From NCBI GenBank assembly GCA_028095005.1, contig CM051461.1, positions 63,407,840 through 63,471,839 on the forward strand: DNA of 64,000 nucleotides, given 5' to 3'. The translations under genes and the position numbers were made by a program. Positions within the stretch are counted from its first letter, which is position 1, and every line of letters starts with the position of its first letter. The notes beneath the pieces are model-generated. The model saw only the letters and a program-made list of their open reading frames with translations, was not told the origin of the DNA and searched no databases. Below, piece after piece: positions 49,310-59,937 of this stretch. The DNA comes from Rhynchospora pubera. Lineage: Eukaryota; Streptophyta; Magnoliopsida; Poales; Cyperaceae.

Positions 49310-50696
49310 TGAGACATATCTGGTGATAGTGAGTGCACATCTAAGCAACGAAGAAATTGAGAAGCTTTTGAAGGAATTGCGATCCCATCGCAAGGCTATT
49401 GGTTACTCAATTGATGATTTGAAAGGTTTAGACCCGAGCATTTGTACTCACCGGATTCTCATGGAAGAAGATTGCAAGCCAACCATTGATCATCAAAGAA
49501 GATTAAATCCAACCTTGAAGGAGGTGGTGAAGAAAGAAGTTCTCAAGCTACTTGAAGCCGGGTTCATTTATCCGATTTCCGACTCCAAGTGGGTTAGTCC
49601 GGTTCATGTGGTGCCTAAGAAGGGAGGTACTACGGTGGTGAAGAACGACAAGAATGAGTTAATCCAAACCCGAGTGGTCACGGGCTGGAGGATGTGCATT
49701 GATTATCGAAAGCTCAACACCGCCACGAGAAAAGACCATTTTCCCCTTCCATTTGTTGATCAACTCTTGGAGAGACTAGCCAATCATTCCTATTTATGCT
49801 ATTTGGATGGGTATTCCGGGTTTTTCCAAATCCCCATTCATCCAAGTGACCAAGAGAAGACAACCTTTACATGCCCATATGGTACCTATGCATACCGAAG
49901 GATGCCATTTGGGTTGTGTAACGCCCCAGCCACTTTCCAAAGAGCTATGATGGCGATATTCTCCGATTTCATTGAAAAAGACATGGAAGTTTTCATGGAT
50001 GATTTTTCGGTCTATGGTACAACCTTCGATCATTGCTTAGCCAACTTGGTGAAGGTGTTGAAGCGGTGTGAAGAGGTGAATCTAGTGTTGAATTGGGAGA
50101 AATGTCACTTCATGGTTCGTGAAGGGGTGGTACTTGGCCACGTGATCTCGTCTCAAGGGATCTCGGTTGACAAAGCGAAAGTGGAAGTCATTGAGAAATT
50201 GAGGCAACCAACATGCGTTAGAGACATTCGAAGCTTCTTGGGTCATGCCGGTTTTTACCGGCGGTTCATTAAAGATTTCTCTAAAATTGCAAAACCATTA
50301 ACTAATCTCATTATGAAGGATGTTGAATTTGACTTTGACGATGATTGTGTTAATGCTTTTCGCAGGATTAAGGAAGCTTTGGTGGTAGCACCCATTCTCC
50401 AACCGCCCGATTGGACATTACCTTTTGAGTTGATGTGCGATGCAAGCGATTATGCAATCGGAGCAGTTTTGGGACAGAGGCGTGACAAGAAACCTTATGC
50501 CATATACTATGCAAGCAAAGTCTTAGATGCGACTCAAGTGAACTATACCACCACCGAAAAGGAGTTGCTTTCCATAGTGTATGCATTGGACAAATTCAGA
50601 TCATACCTTGTTGGATCAAAGGTGATTGTCTATACCGACCATGCTGCCATCAAGTATCTCATGACTAAAAAAGACACCAAACTCCGCTTGATCTGA
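49262..50696 (+). pseudogene. Athila-like reverse transcriptase-RNase H, ended by a stop
   Basis: The frame is open from 49149, but homologous sequence starts near 49262 (LKPLPSNLQYQYLG), overlapping the protease frame by ~48 nt with a one-base shift. RT motifs are WVSPVHVVPKKGG, WRMCIDYRKLN, LDGYSGFFQIP, YRRMPFGLCNAPATFQR and catalytic FMDD (about 50000). RNase H has ELMCDASDYAIGAVLGQ and TTTEKELLSIVYALDKFR. A TGA at 50694 interrupts the usual LRLI-x-W phrase. Athila elements usually have one gag-pol frame, so the frame change is more likely mutation than programmed frameshifting, but that is not proven. Confidence 0.87.
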
Positions 50697-52270
50697 TGGG
50701 TGCTCTTACTTCAAGAATTTGACATTGAAATCAAAGATAAGAAGGGAACGGAGAATCTAGTTGCAGACCATTTGTCTAGGATTCAAGTGGAGAAGACGGA
50801 GGACCAATTGATGTCCATAAACGATGATTTACCAGGCGAGCAGCTGCTCTCGGCACAGTTTCTGACGACCCGCCAGGATCCAGGCGGACCCGCCAGAGTT
50901 CATCCTGACAGGCCAGCCAGACGCATCCACATCCAGGCGACCCGCCAGGATCCAGGCGGACCCGCCAGAGTACCTTGGTATGCAGACTTCGCGAATTTTC
51001 TGGCGAGCGGAATCAAGCCTCATGGATATTCGTCTCAGCAATTCAAGAAGTTTCGAGCCGATTCGAAGTATTACTATTGGGATGACCCGTTCTTATGGAA
51101 GAGAGGAGTAGATGGTATGTTTCGAAGATGCGTGCCTCTAGAGGAAGTTGAAAATATTTTTTACCAGTGCCATTCATCCGCTTATGGAGGAATGCTTCCA
51201 CCGACAAAACCGCCTCGAAGGTGCTTCAATCCGGTTTCTATTGGCCATCGATTTTCAAGGATGCAAGAACCTTTGTTCTCAAGTGTGATCAATGCCAAAG
51301 GGCGGGGAACATTTCTCAAAGACAACAAATGCCTCAAAATCCAGTGCTTGAAGTTGAGATATTTGATGTTTGGGGAGTGGACTTCATGGGACCATTTCCG
51401 CCATCCCTTGGGTATGAATTCATCCTTGTAGCTGTCGATTACGTGTCCAAATGGGTAGAAGCAATTCCAAGCAAGCATGCCGACTCAGCCACGGTAAAGA
51501 AGCTCTTCAATAAGGTGATCTTTCCCCGATTTGGGATTCCAAGAGTTGTCATAAGCGATGGAGGAAAGCATTTCATAAATCGACAGTTTGATAATCTCTT
51601 GAGAAAATATGGAGTTACTCACAAGGTTGCTACACCTTATCATCCACAAACCAGTGGTCAAGTTGAGGTGTCAAATAGAGAGATCAAGAATATTTTGCAA
51701 AAGACGGTGGGTAGCACGAGGAAGGATTGGGCATTGAAACTAGATGAAGCACTTTGGGCATATCGGACTGCTTACAAAACTCCAATAGGAATGAGTCCTT
51801 TCAAGTTGATCTATGGCAAGGCTTGTCACTTACCGGTGTAACTAGAGCACAAGGCTTATTGGGCAGTCAAGACAATCAATTGGGATGCACAAGCTGCAGG
51901 AGAGAAGCGAATTTTGGATTTGCATGAGTTAGATGAGATCCGTTTGGATGCCTATGAGAATGCTCGGTTGTACAAGGAGCGAATAAAGAAATGACATGAT
52001 AAACATATCCAACGGAGAGTGCTCAAGGAGGGAAACATGGTCTTACTTTTCAATTCAAGGTTGAGGATATTTCCAGGCAAGCTTAAATCAAGATGGTCTG
52101 GACCGTTTCGAGTGAAGAAAGTCTATCCATATGGAACAGTTGAGCTGTGGGGAAATGATGGGAGTTACTTCACGGTGAATGGGCAGCGCCTCAGGCTTTA
52201 CATTCAAGGACAAGAGAAGGAAGAATTGGTCTCGAAATCACTTGTTGATCCGAGACCCGAAGAGACGTAG
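50697..52270 (+). pseudogene. Athila-like RNase H tail and integrase, broken
   Basis: From 50700 the frame holds the RNase H end (LLLQEFDIEIKDKKG, LVADHLSRIQ), a linker with four hairpin copies (50862-50969), and the start of the integrase zinc-binding region. A one-base loss near 51190 shifts it to the frame with FVLKCDQCQR, VWGVDFMGPFPP, VVISDGGKHF and HPQTSGQVEVSNREIKNIL (the D, D, E residues). Stops at 51839 and 51993 interrupt the C-terminal part, which then runs open to 52270 (FPGKLKSRWSGPFRVKKVYP). Integrase inserts the cDNA. This copy cannot encode one. Confidence 0.87.
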
Positions 52271-53228
52271 ATATGAGGGGTCGAGCTCGAGACCTTAAAC
52301 GAGCGCTTCTTGGGAGGCAACCCAAGGATTTTATTTTAAAATTTTATGATTTAGTTTCTTTCAACTTATTACTTACGATAAAAAAAATTTTTGAGAAAAA
52401 CACAAAAAAAATTACAAAATACGAAAAATACAAAAAAATTAGGGTTTAAATGGTTTATTCTTTGGTTGATTTAGGTGAAAAATGCATCCAGGCGGACCCG
52501 TCAGAGTTTCAGGAGACCCGCCAGAGAAAAAGGCAAAAACATGGCTGTCAGGATGATTTCTGACGACCCGCCAGAGGAAAGGGCGAAAATGGAGGCTGTC
52601 GGGACAATTTCTGGCGACCCGCCGGGACCCATGTCGGCAAAAACCCTAATAACTGACCCATGTTGCGACCCGTTTGACCCGTTACGCGTTTAGTAACTGA
52701 CTCAACCCACTAAACCTCTCTCTCTCCCTCTCTCTCTTTCTACCCGACCCCATTTCTTCTCCCTCTTCGATCCCTTTCTCTTCCTCTCTCGATCGGACCC
52801 GCCGAAGCCAAACCACCGCCGCACAACCACCGTTTCCGACAAACGGAGACCATCTCTCATTCTCCTCACCGCCGAGAGCACATCCGCACCGTCAATTTCA
52901 TCTCTCTCTCTCGGATTTCGCCGCGGCACCACCAACCCGCCGCATTTTTCGAGCCCTCGCCATTTGCTTTCGATTTTCAAGGTAACCCCTTTCCTACTCT
53001 CAGTTTTCACTTGTTCAACTCTCGAAAACCCTCCGGTACCACAAATTCCTCGACAAACCGCAAAAACCGAAACCAACCCGATCCAAGCGGACCCGCTAGG
53101 AAACCAGGCGACCCGCCAGGAATAGTCCCGAGCAATACCCATTTTCAACCAATTTCTGGCGACCCGCCAGGAATTCAGGCGACCCGCCAGAAACCCTCCT
53201 GAAAGCTAAATCCTTAGCCTATTCAATC
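52271..53228 (+). other. Spacer and probable leader before the third gene
   Basis: 958 bp without a gene. Eight hairpin copies in two groups (52488-52627 and 53083-53191), a ctctctctctccctctctc tract at 52718-52745, and a C-rich stretch resembling a transcript leader. A separate mRNA for the downstream gene may begin or be spliced here. No promoter box is certain. Confidence 0.5.
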
Positions 53229-54740
53229 ATGCCTCGTGCCAAGAACCCCACCATCGGTAGCATGGCGAAGCGCCTCCGCTCCGCTGTTACCGGTGCTAGT
53301 TCCTCGCAAAAGAGAACCCATGATCCTACCCCTTCACCATCTAGTTCCGAGACTTCTCAATCCGCGACCCGCTCCGCTTCTCAATCCGAATCCGAACATA
53401 TGGAAGAAGAGCATGTGGTCGGGCCAATCATTGCTGACTCACAGAAGATGGCCGATGCCATAGCATATTTCAGTAGCAAGAGGATTGAGAACACCCGAGC
53501 CGTAGACCTCGACATTCTGGAGAAGATTGGAATTTTGGGCCCGTTTCTTGCCATAACCGAAAAGGGGGGAATTATGAGGAAGTTCTGGGATATTAAGAGG
53601 CCCGCCTACAAGAGGCTCACGGTTGAGTTTCTATCCTCTTTGACCGTGCAAGAAGAGGATGAGGTGTTTGTGATGAGGTACCGTCTCCTTGATACCGACT
53701 ATGAGACTGATGCCCTAGAATTGTGTGAGTACATGGGGTTCACGCCCGGTGGAGCATACAAGGGAGAATATTCGAGCAATCTTTGGGGGCAGATTTCTGG
53801 AGACACGGGTAAGGCGGGGGAACAACCAAAGGAAAAATTCATCCAGCATCCTGTCATTCGGATGATACAGAGGGCTCTTGGCAACACCTTGTTTGCAAGA
53901 GGAGAGTCTTCTTCGAAGATTAGAAAGGAGGAATTTCTGGTGATGACACGGATGTTGTATGGAGTAGAAAATTACCCCAAGCTGGATTTGGGAGTAATGA
54001 TGATGAAGTACTGGGAAGGGATTGCGAAATTGAGGAGGAAAGGAGAAGGACAAGTTACCATTGGGGGATATGTGACCTATCTGGCTGAAATGAATGGTAT
54101 CCCTTTGGCACGACTTGAGGATCTGACCGAGTGTACTGCTCCTTCTCTCATGGATGCAGAGTACTTGAGGCAGATTGGGTTCTTAGTTGGTCCGGATGAT
54201 GGACCTTGGGCGTGGAAGAATGAAGTTAGAGAACCCGTGCCATTGCCACTTCATGACAATTTCAGGTTTGGGGACCGACACACATGGTTGCTACCCGAAC
54301 CCAACCAAGGAGCGGACATACCTGATGCTCCTATGCAACCACCGCCGCAAGAGCCCATGCAAGAAGAAGAGCAAGGGCCGCAGCCGTTTGGCCAGTACGG
54401 GATGCCACCGTACCAAATGCCGCCCCATGCCATGCCACAAGGAGGGTTTGATGCGGGTGGTTCATCTTCCTATGCACCGCCACAAGAAGAGTTCAACTAT
54501 GCATCCCTTTGTGCTAGCTTGAACAACCTAGCTCGCCTCTCGAATGAAACAATCGAGCTAGGGAGGAGAATAAGCGACAAGTGCGATGCAATTGAGAAGG
54601 AACAAGTGGAGGCGAGGCGTGATATCAACCTCCTCCTCCAGCACGAAAGAGAGAATGAGGTGGCTCGTGGTCGGGTGAACGAGATGTATGATTGGTTCTT
54701 CCCGATTTATGGACAGCCACCGCCTCCACCGCCTCAGTGA
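53229..54740 (+). CDS. ATHILA ORF1-type protein (env-position gene), 503 aa, intact
   Basis: An uninterrupted 503-codon frame from ATG 53229 to TGA 54738-54740. The N-terminus is basic and serine-rich (1-60). The central part has the Athila ORF1 signature (YKRLTVEFLSSLTV, RYRLLDTDYETDALELCEYM, then an FTPGGAYKGEYSSNLWGQIS stretch). A P/Q/M-rich region follows (about 375-430), then a helical, possibly coiled-coil segment and a PPPPPP end. No signal peptide or membrane segment is visible, so an envelope role is not supported by sequence. Function in the family is unknown. Its intactness contrasts with the broken gag-pol. It has no hairpin copy inside its coding sequence. Confidence 0.82.
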   Translation: MPRAKNPTIGSMAKRLRSAVTGASSSQKRTHDPTPSPSSSETSQSATRSASQSESEHMEEEHVVGPIIADSQKMADAIAYFSSKRIENTRAVDLDILEKIGILGPFLAITEKGGIMRKFWDIKRPAYKRLTVEFLSSLTVQEEDEVFVMRYRLLDTDYETDALELCEYMGFTPGGAYKGEYSSNLWGQISGDTGKAGEQPKEKFIQHPVIRMIQRALGNTLFARGESSSKIRKEEFLVMTRMLYGVENYPKLDLGVMMMKYWEGIAKLRRKGEGQVTIGGYVTYLAEMNGIPLARLEDLTECTAPSLMDAEYLRQIGFLVGPDDGPWAWKNEVREPVPLPLHDNFRFGDRHTWLLPEPNQGADIPDAPMQPPPQEPMQEEEQGPQPFGQYGMPPYQMPPHAMPQGGFDAGGSSSYAPPQEEFNYASLCASLNNLARLSNETIELGRRISDKCDAIEKEQVEARRDINLLLQHERENEVARGRVNEMYDWFFPIYGQPPPPPPQ

Positions 54741-56157
54741 GATTTGATGACCGGAAGGTCGGCACGACAATTTGTGAGTTTCCTTCACTTTTTTCTTGTT
54801 TATCTCTTTTAAATTCTGTTTGTTTGTGTTTGTTGGATGCAATTGAACAAGTTTGGGGAGGGGAATTTGGAAATTTGATGGAAATGCACATGTATCTAGG
54901 AAATTGCATCATTGCATTTAGGAATATTAACTTTCGGGATGATTTCAGGCGGAGCCGCCAGGTTTTTGGCGGGCTCGCCAGAGATTAATACCCTTTGCAC
55001 TGCTCTCGGGACAGATTCAAGCGGACCCGCCAGGATTCTGGCGGGGTCGCCTGAAACCTTGTTTTGAGCGTTTTTCATTTAGTTTTGTATATATTGCATG
55101 GTTAATTCATATAATTTGCATTTAGATAGTTTAAGGAGATAATTAGCAATGATTAGGATTGAAATTTGAGCAAATTTAGAAATGAATATGACTTGATATT
55201 GAAATTTAAAAATCTGCATTTGAATTTGACCTAACTTAATGCATTCAAGGATTAAAAGCAATTGAAAAGCATTGAGCATGACTTGTCTCGTAGTTCTTTA
55301 AGTTCAATTGAGTTTTAAGATTTTAAGGTTTGCATTGAAATTCAAGATTTCGGTTTATTAGGCATCCACATATAAAATTGAATACCCGAAATGCCCTTAG
55401 ATTGATTCTTGCAACACAAAATCGAGATTCAACAAAGGAAATCATGGCAAGAGTTAATGAAATGTCACATTGTTTTTAAGATTAATTAAATGTTATAAAA
55501 AAAACAGAAAAATTGAAAACAAAATAAAAAGGGGAACTAAAAAGTGGTGCAGTGCCATGGACACTGTAGGAAGCTATAGATACTAGCGGATTAAAAAAAC
55601 TCCATAAACCATGGGTAAGAAACAGAAAGAGATTCATGGTATAAAAAAAAAGAAATAAAGAGGAAAAATCCTCTAAAGTTAAATCCGCTTTTATCTGGCT
55701 GACTTCTCCGCCTCGGGAAAAATCTCCTTGCCCCAGGAGCAAAATGTATCTTTAAATTTAAATTGTAAAGGTGAATTGTCTTAACTCTTGCTTAATTGAA
55801 TTTGTTGGGCTAACGTTTGTGATGGGAGGGTGTGATCCCGTGTCTTGATTGATAATGCAAATTTTAGGAACTTAAAAATCAATTGGGATTAAAGAAAAAC
55901 GGGGAAAGTCATGATTAATGATGGTCAATTGTTTTGAGAGTTGTTTGTATAAAGTCATGGTCACTTGGACTAAAATTGTTTGAAATTGGATTTTGAAAAA
56001 TTATTTTGACATGCCCAATTTTGAAATTGCTCAAGTTTTGATGTTAATTATGCTAAGGACCCTTCTTAGGCTTAGGAAATCAACCATTGAATTGCAATTA
56101 AGTCCTAAACTATCTTTCTAAGTTTGAATTGTTGCTTAGGGACAAGCAAGTTTAAGT
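54741..56157 (+). other. 3' non-coding region of the Athila-like element
   Basis: 1.4 kb without a gene. Four hairpin variants occur at 54946-54982 and 55019-55053, two with the reverse-oriented loop (tggcgggctcgcca, ctggcggggtcgcc). A/T-rich afterwards. Confidence 0.6.
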
Positions 56158-56168
56158 TTGGGGAGATT
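56158..56168 (+). promoter_or_regulatory. Polypurine tract of the Athila-like element
   Basis: ttggggagatt immediately before the TGATAGG of the 3' LTR. Characteristic of Athila, primes plus-strand synthesis. Confidence 0.85.
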
Positions 56169-57728
56169 TGATAGGCGGGTTTCACATCGAAATATTCAAC
56201 CCTTTTAGGCCTTAATTTCAATTAAATGCTTGTGTTTTAGTTAGATTTAATGCAATTTAGGTTAGAAATATGATACTGCTATTTGCCCTTGTCTAATTTC
56301 AGGTTCAGTGATGATTTGGAGCAAAATTAGGCCCAAAGCAGAGTTCAAGCGGAGCAAATCAGAGTCCAAGCAACTGGAGCAAAGGAACAGGATCAAACCA
56401 GACAAGTCCCCTGTTCTGGCGACCCGCCAGGATTTCTGTCGACCCGCCAGGCCTCCAGGCGACCCGCCAGGCCTCCAGGCGACCCGCCAGGATTCCTGTC
56501 GACCCCGCCAGACATAAACCGACCTGCCCAATTTGGAGAGATATTTCTGGCAGAGCACTTTCTCTATTCTGGAACGAACAAGACATGATCTCCACCTATG
56601 GAAACCACCTTTGAGAGCTATTTAAACATAGGAAGAGCTCCAGGAAGAACAAGTCAGTTTAGAGAGAAAGAAATCGAGAGAAGATAGCAGAAATTCCACC
56701 CAGCTGCCTCCTGTCGACCCGCCAGGATCTCAGGCGACCCGCCAGAAGACAAGCTGAGAGTTGTTTGCTGTTGTTTCTTGTTGTAAACTTTCTCTATTTT
56801 CTGTCTTTTGATGATTAGTTTGCTGAAACCTTTTGTCTTTATGTTTAGTATGACTTTTAGTGAGTAGTTTAGTTTAGGGGCAATTGTAGGGAACCATGAC
56901 TTGGTAGATTAATGAAGTTTGATTTAGTTTTCTAATATTTCTAAGTTGCTTTGCTTTACTTGAGTTTATTTGCTGAAATTGTGAATTGAATTGAATTGAT
57001 TTGAAGGTTTGCTCACTTGGTTAGGCCTGACCTCGTAGATAAGCAAATAGAACCCTAATTTCAAAACAATTTGTATTCTCAAACCATAGGATAGTTAGTA
57101 TACCCAAAAGGTGAAACCGGAACTTAGCCGAGAGGTTTATTCCCTCCTAAGATCGAGAGATCTAGGATATCCTACCGAATAGTTAAAGCAAACCCTAAAA
57201 CTTAAGCCAAGAAACGAGAGTTGAAACTTAGGTTTTTAGGGAGATTTAGAGGTTAAAACTTAGTGATACCAAATCAAGAACGAGAGTTAGTATTTGGACC
57301 AGAGTTTAAGCCAAAAACCTGAACTTAGAGAACTTAGAAACTAATTAAACTGAATTGTCGTACTGTTCTGTCGACCCGCCAGGAACTCTGTCGACCCGCC
57401 AGGAATCCTGTCGACCCGCCAGGATAGTGCCTGGAAGTGGAACCCGATCAATTGACCCTAGTTTAAGTCCTTAATTCGATTTTAGATCTTTACCTTAATT
57501 TTTAGAGTAATTTAGAGATTAATCAGAGTTTAGAATTAATTCCTTTAGTTTAAATTTATTACTTTTAATTAATTAACCAACTTTTTGACTTGTTTATCCC
57601 TAGATCAATTGAACTAAATTACTTAAAGTCTATAGTTTAGAATAACCGTCCCTGTGGATTCGATCCTCAAGCTATACTGCATTAGATTAGATTGAGGTTT
57701 AATTTGACCTAGGTTTTACCTCCGATCA
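56169..57728 (+). repeat. Athila-like 3' LTR, 1560 bp
   Basis: Same ends as the 5' LTR. It has one more hairpin unit at 56415-56511 (five instead of four) and two fewer at 57368-57424 (three instead of five), plus two at 56708-56745. These unit changes account for the whole 20-bp length difference. Confidence 0.92.
57368..57424 (+). repeat. Hairpin array, three copies at 20-bp period
   Basis: Counterpart of the five-copy array at 45937-46033 in the other LTR. Confidence 0.9.
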
Positions 57729-57733
57729 CGTAA

Positions 57734-58324
57734 CTGTTGAATAACTTCAACAGTTACGATATTACTTTCAACATTTAAATATATTAACTTCAACAATTAT
57801 GAAGTGTGTAGGAGGAGGGGGGGACAGCGTACGCGGGAGGGAGGAGGGGGAGGGGGGAGGGGTTAGTTGCAGCGTATGCTGAGATGAGTTAGTTGCAGCG
57901 TACGTGTCCCTAGAGATGATAGGCGTTGGATAACACGAGATGATGGGATGATAGAATCTTAGGAATGGTCCTAAGCAATTTCGGTAAAAAATATTGCTAG
58001 ATTTTATTTAAGATCTATAATTCTTTTCATTCAGTGTACGAAAAAATAAAAAAAGCAAAAATCTAAAATATTCGTCATCATTGTTGCACTTTAATTAATA
58101 TACTTATTGATATAATTTATTTATATAGTGTAAAAATTTTGTTGTTATTGTATCGATTTTTTACCGTTACCGTATTCGTACTGTTAATTCTTAACAGGTA
58201 CGGATAAGCTACGGATAAAGTTATTTTTAACGAGCACCGATAGAGTACGTGTAAAGAAAATTTTAACGGATACGAATATGAAAATACTTTCTACCGTACC
58301 GTATCGTATCCATCAACAGCCTTA
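57734..58324. mobile_element. Right half of the hAT-like foldback element
   Basis: 57734-57870 is complementary to the end of the left half (gttgaagttaat phrases, then purine-rich with gcgtacgcgggaggg). 58150-58310 is rich in tacggataa and accgtaccgtatcg. It ends caacagcctta, followed by gaatcatc (58325-58332), matching gattcatc at 44142-44149 in 7 of 8 bases. Confidence 0.75.
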
Positions 58325-58332
58325 GAATCATC

Positions 58333-59937
58333 AAACAGCAGTTGAGCAGTGTTAAAGGGCTATGGCCTATGAATTAATTCAAAGATAACACTTGATTGCG
58401 CTGGAAAGAAGGAAGGAAAGAAAGATATATAGCAGCATGAGCTGGTACGACCAATGTATCATGTATTTTCCCTGCCACCGACCTAACTACTGTTTCATAT
58501 CCATGGTGACATGCAGTCATATGTTCTGTACTCACGAGTCCTCTCTCTCTCTCTCTGGATCTCTCGGCTTCAGGGACAGACAAGTAGACAATCAAGTCCC
58601 TCCTCCCTATACCCTCCAAACACACTTAACATAAACTCTCAGAAAGTTCTTTTCAGTTAAAAATATTAACAAACTACAGTGCAAAATATCACGCAAAGGA
58701 TACTGCAGTAAAGGCGCCCAAACTTTGCATCCTATTCGGGTTAAAATAATGTAGATCAAACTTTTAGTGAAGCATCCCGCATTGTAGGGTTGTTAAAAAA
58801 AATTGTTAGATCGAACCTCGCTCAAGTTCAATTTGAATTTTTAACCAGGTTAGTTCAAACGAGTTCAAAATTTTTTTAGGCAAGCTCTATGGAGTTCAAC
58901 TCAAAATAATTCAATATGTAATTATGTTAAGTAACTTCAAAATTAAAAAAGTCATTTTTATTAGAGGATACATAACTAATTTGGTTGCTAACGAGATTTC
59001 AATATAAAATGACATAAAACATTCAAAACAATCAATTCAAGGTTTCAAATTTAAATTTGATCGAGTTTCATAGATCCATCCGTCAAATGAATTTGACTGT
59101 AGTATTTCTATTTTTCTAATTCAATTTTTTTTATTTTGGGAAAATTGGATGCATATTATATAAAGTTTATTTTTTAATAATTGAAACTTGAATATTGATC
59201 AAATTTATTGGAAGAAAAACAGAACGACAAAGTCTGATTCATTTTACACTCCATTAATTGAGTCCCATGTACATAACACCAGTAACATATTTCAATAAAA
59301 AATTTCTAGTTAGATTCATAAAATAGCATATATATATCGAAAACGAGCGACCGAATAATCTTTTAGATTTCTATGGTGACAACTTAGTGGAAGTAAAAGA
59401 AAAAAACTATATGTGAGCAATATATGGTAGGTGACAACCCCTAAACCGCCTCAAACCTCCACAGGTCTGCAGTCAAAATTACAGTATGCACGCGCATGTT
59501 TATGTTACAAACTAACAACATTTATTATTCCACCTGTTTGGCTGTTTATCATAATTTTTCTCTAGTGTTATTATAAAGTTTTATACTCTTGTTTAGTCCT
59601 CGCAGCAACAACAAAAATAAAAATAAGATAATAAATATCATTTTTGCGACTAAGAGAGGGATTTATTTATTTATTTATTTTGTATGAAAGAGCGGACTTC
59701 TTAAAAAAATACTTTCAATTGTGTGGTGATCCATACTCACAACGAAAAGGCTCGAACCAAGACGTAAGTTGATGGCGTGCTCACCCTTTTCTCTTTTTTG
59801 CACCTCAAGTCCACACAAAAATTAACCAGATTCTAATCAATTTGTGCAAAAAAATTGTAAGAAAATGTCTAATCCTTATGTTTCCTTTGTTGAATTAATT
59901 TTCCAATTAATTATAGAAGCTATGCTCAACTCATGAG
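58333..59937. other. Intergenic sequence
   Basis: No supportable gene. 58392-58634 has open frames on both strands around ggaaggaaagaaag and (CT)n stretches, without coding character. (TTTA)n near 59660. Confidence 0.5.

Larger units (their letters stand above)
44758..57728 (+). mobile_element. Complete Athila-like Ty3/gypsy retrotransposon, 12,971 bp
   Basis: LTRs with TGAT...ATCA ends, a perfect 5-bp duplication CGTAA (44753-44757, 57729-57733), PBS after the 5' LTR, PPT before the 3' LTR, gag-protease-RT-RNase H-integrase order, and an ATHILA ORF1-type gene downstream. The two LTRs differ at about 17 positions over ~1.5 kb by eye, plus repeat-unit changes, so insertion is recent on the genomic scale. 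Gag-pol carries frameshifts and stops, so this copy is not autonomous. About 44 copies of a short hairpin occur across it. It landed in the centre of a hAT-like element. Confidence 0.92.

Noticed and set aside
45005..57424. Dispersed palindromes read as a CRISPR array
   Set aside because: Spacing is irregular or 20 bp with no unique spacers, no cas genes, and the setting is a plant retrotransposon.
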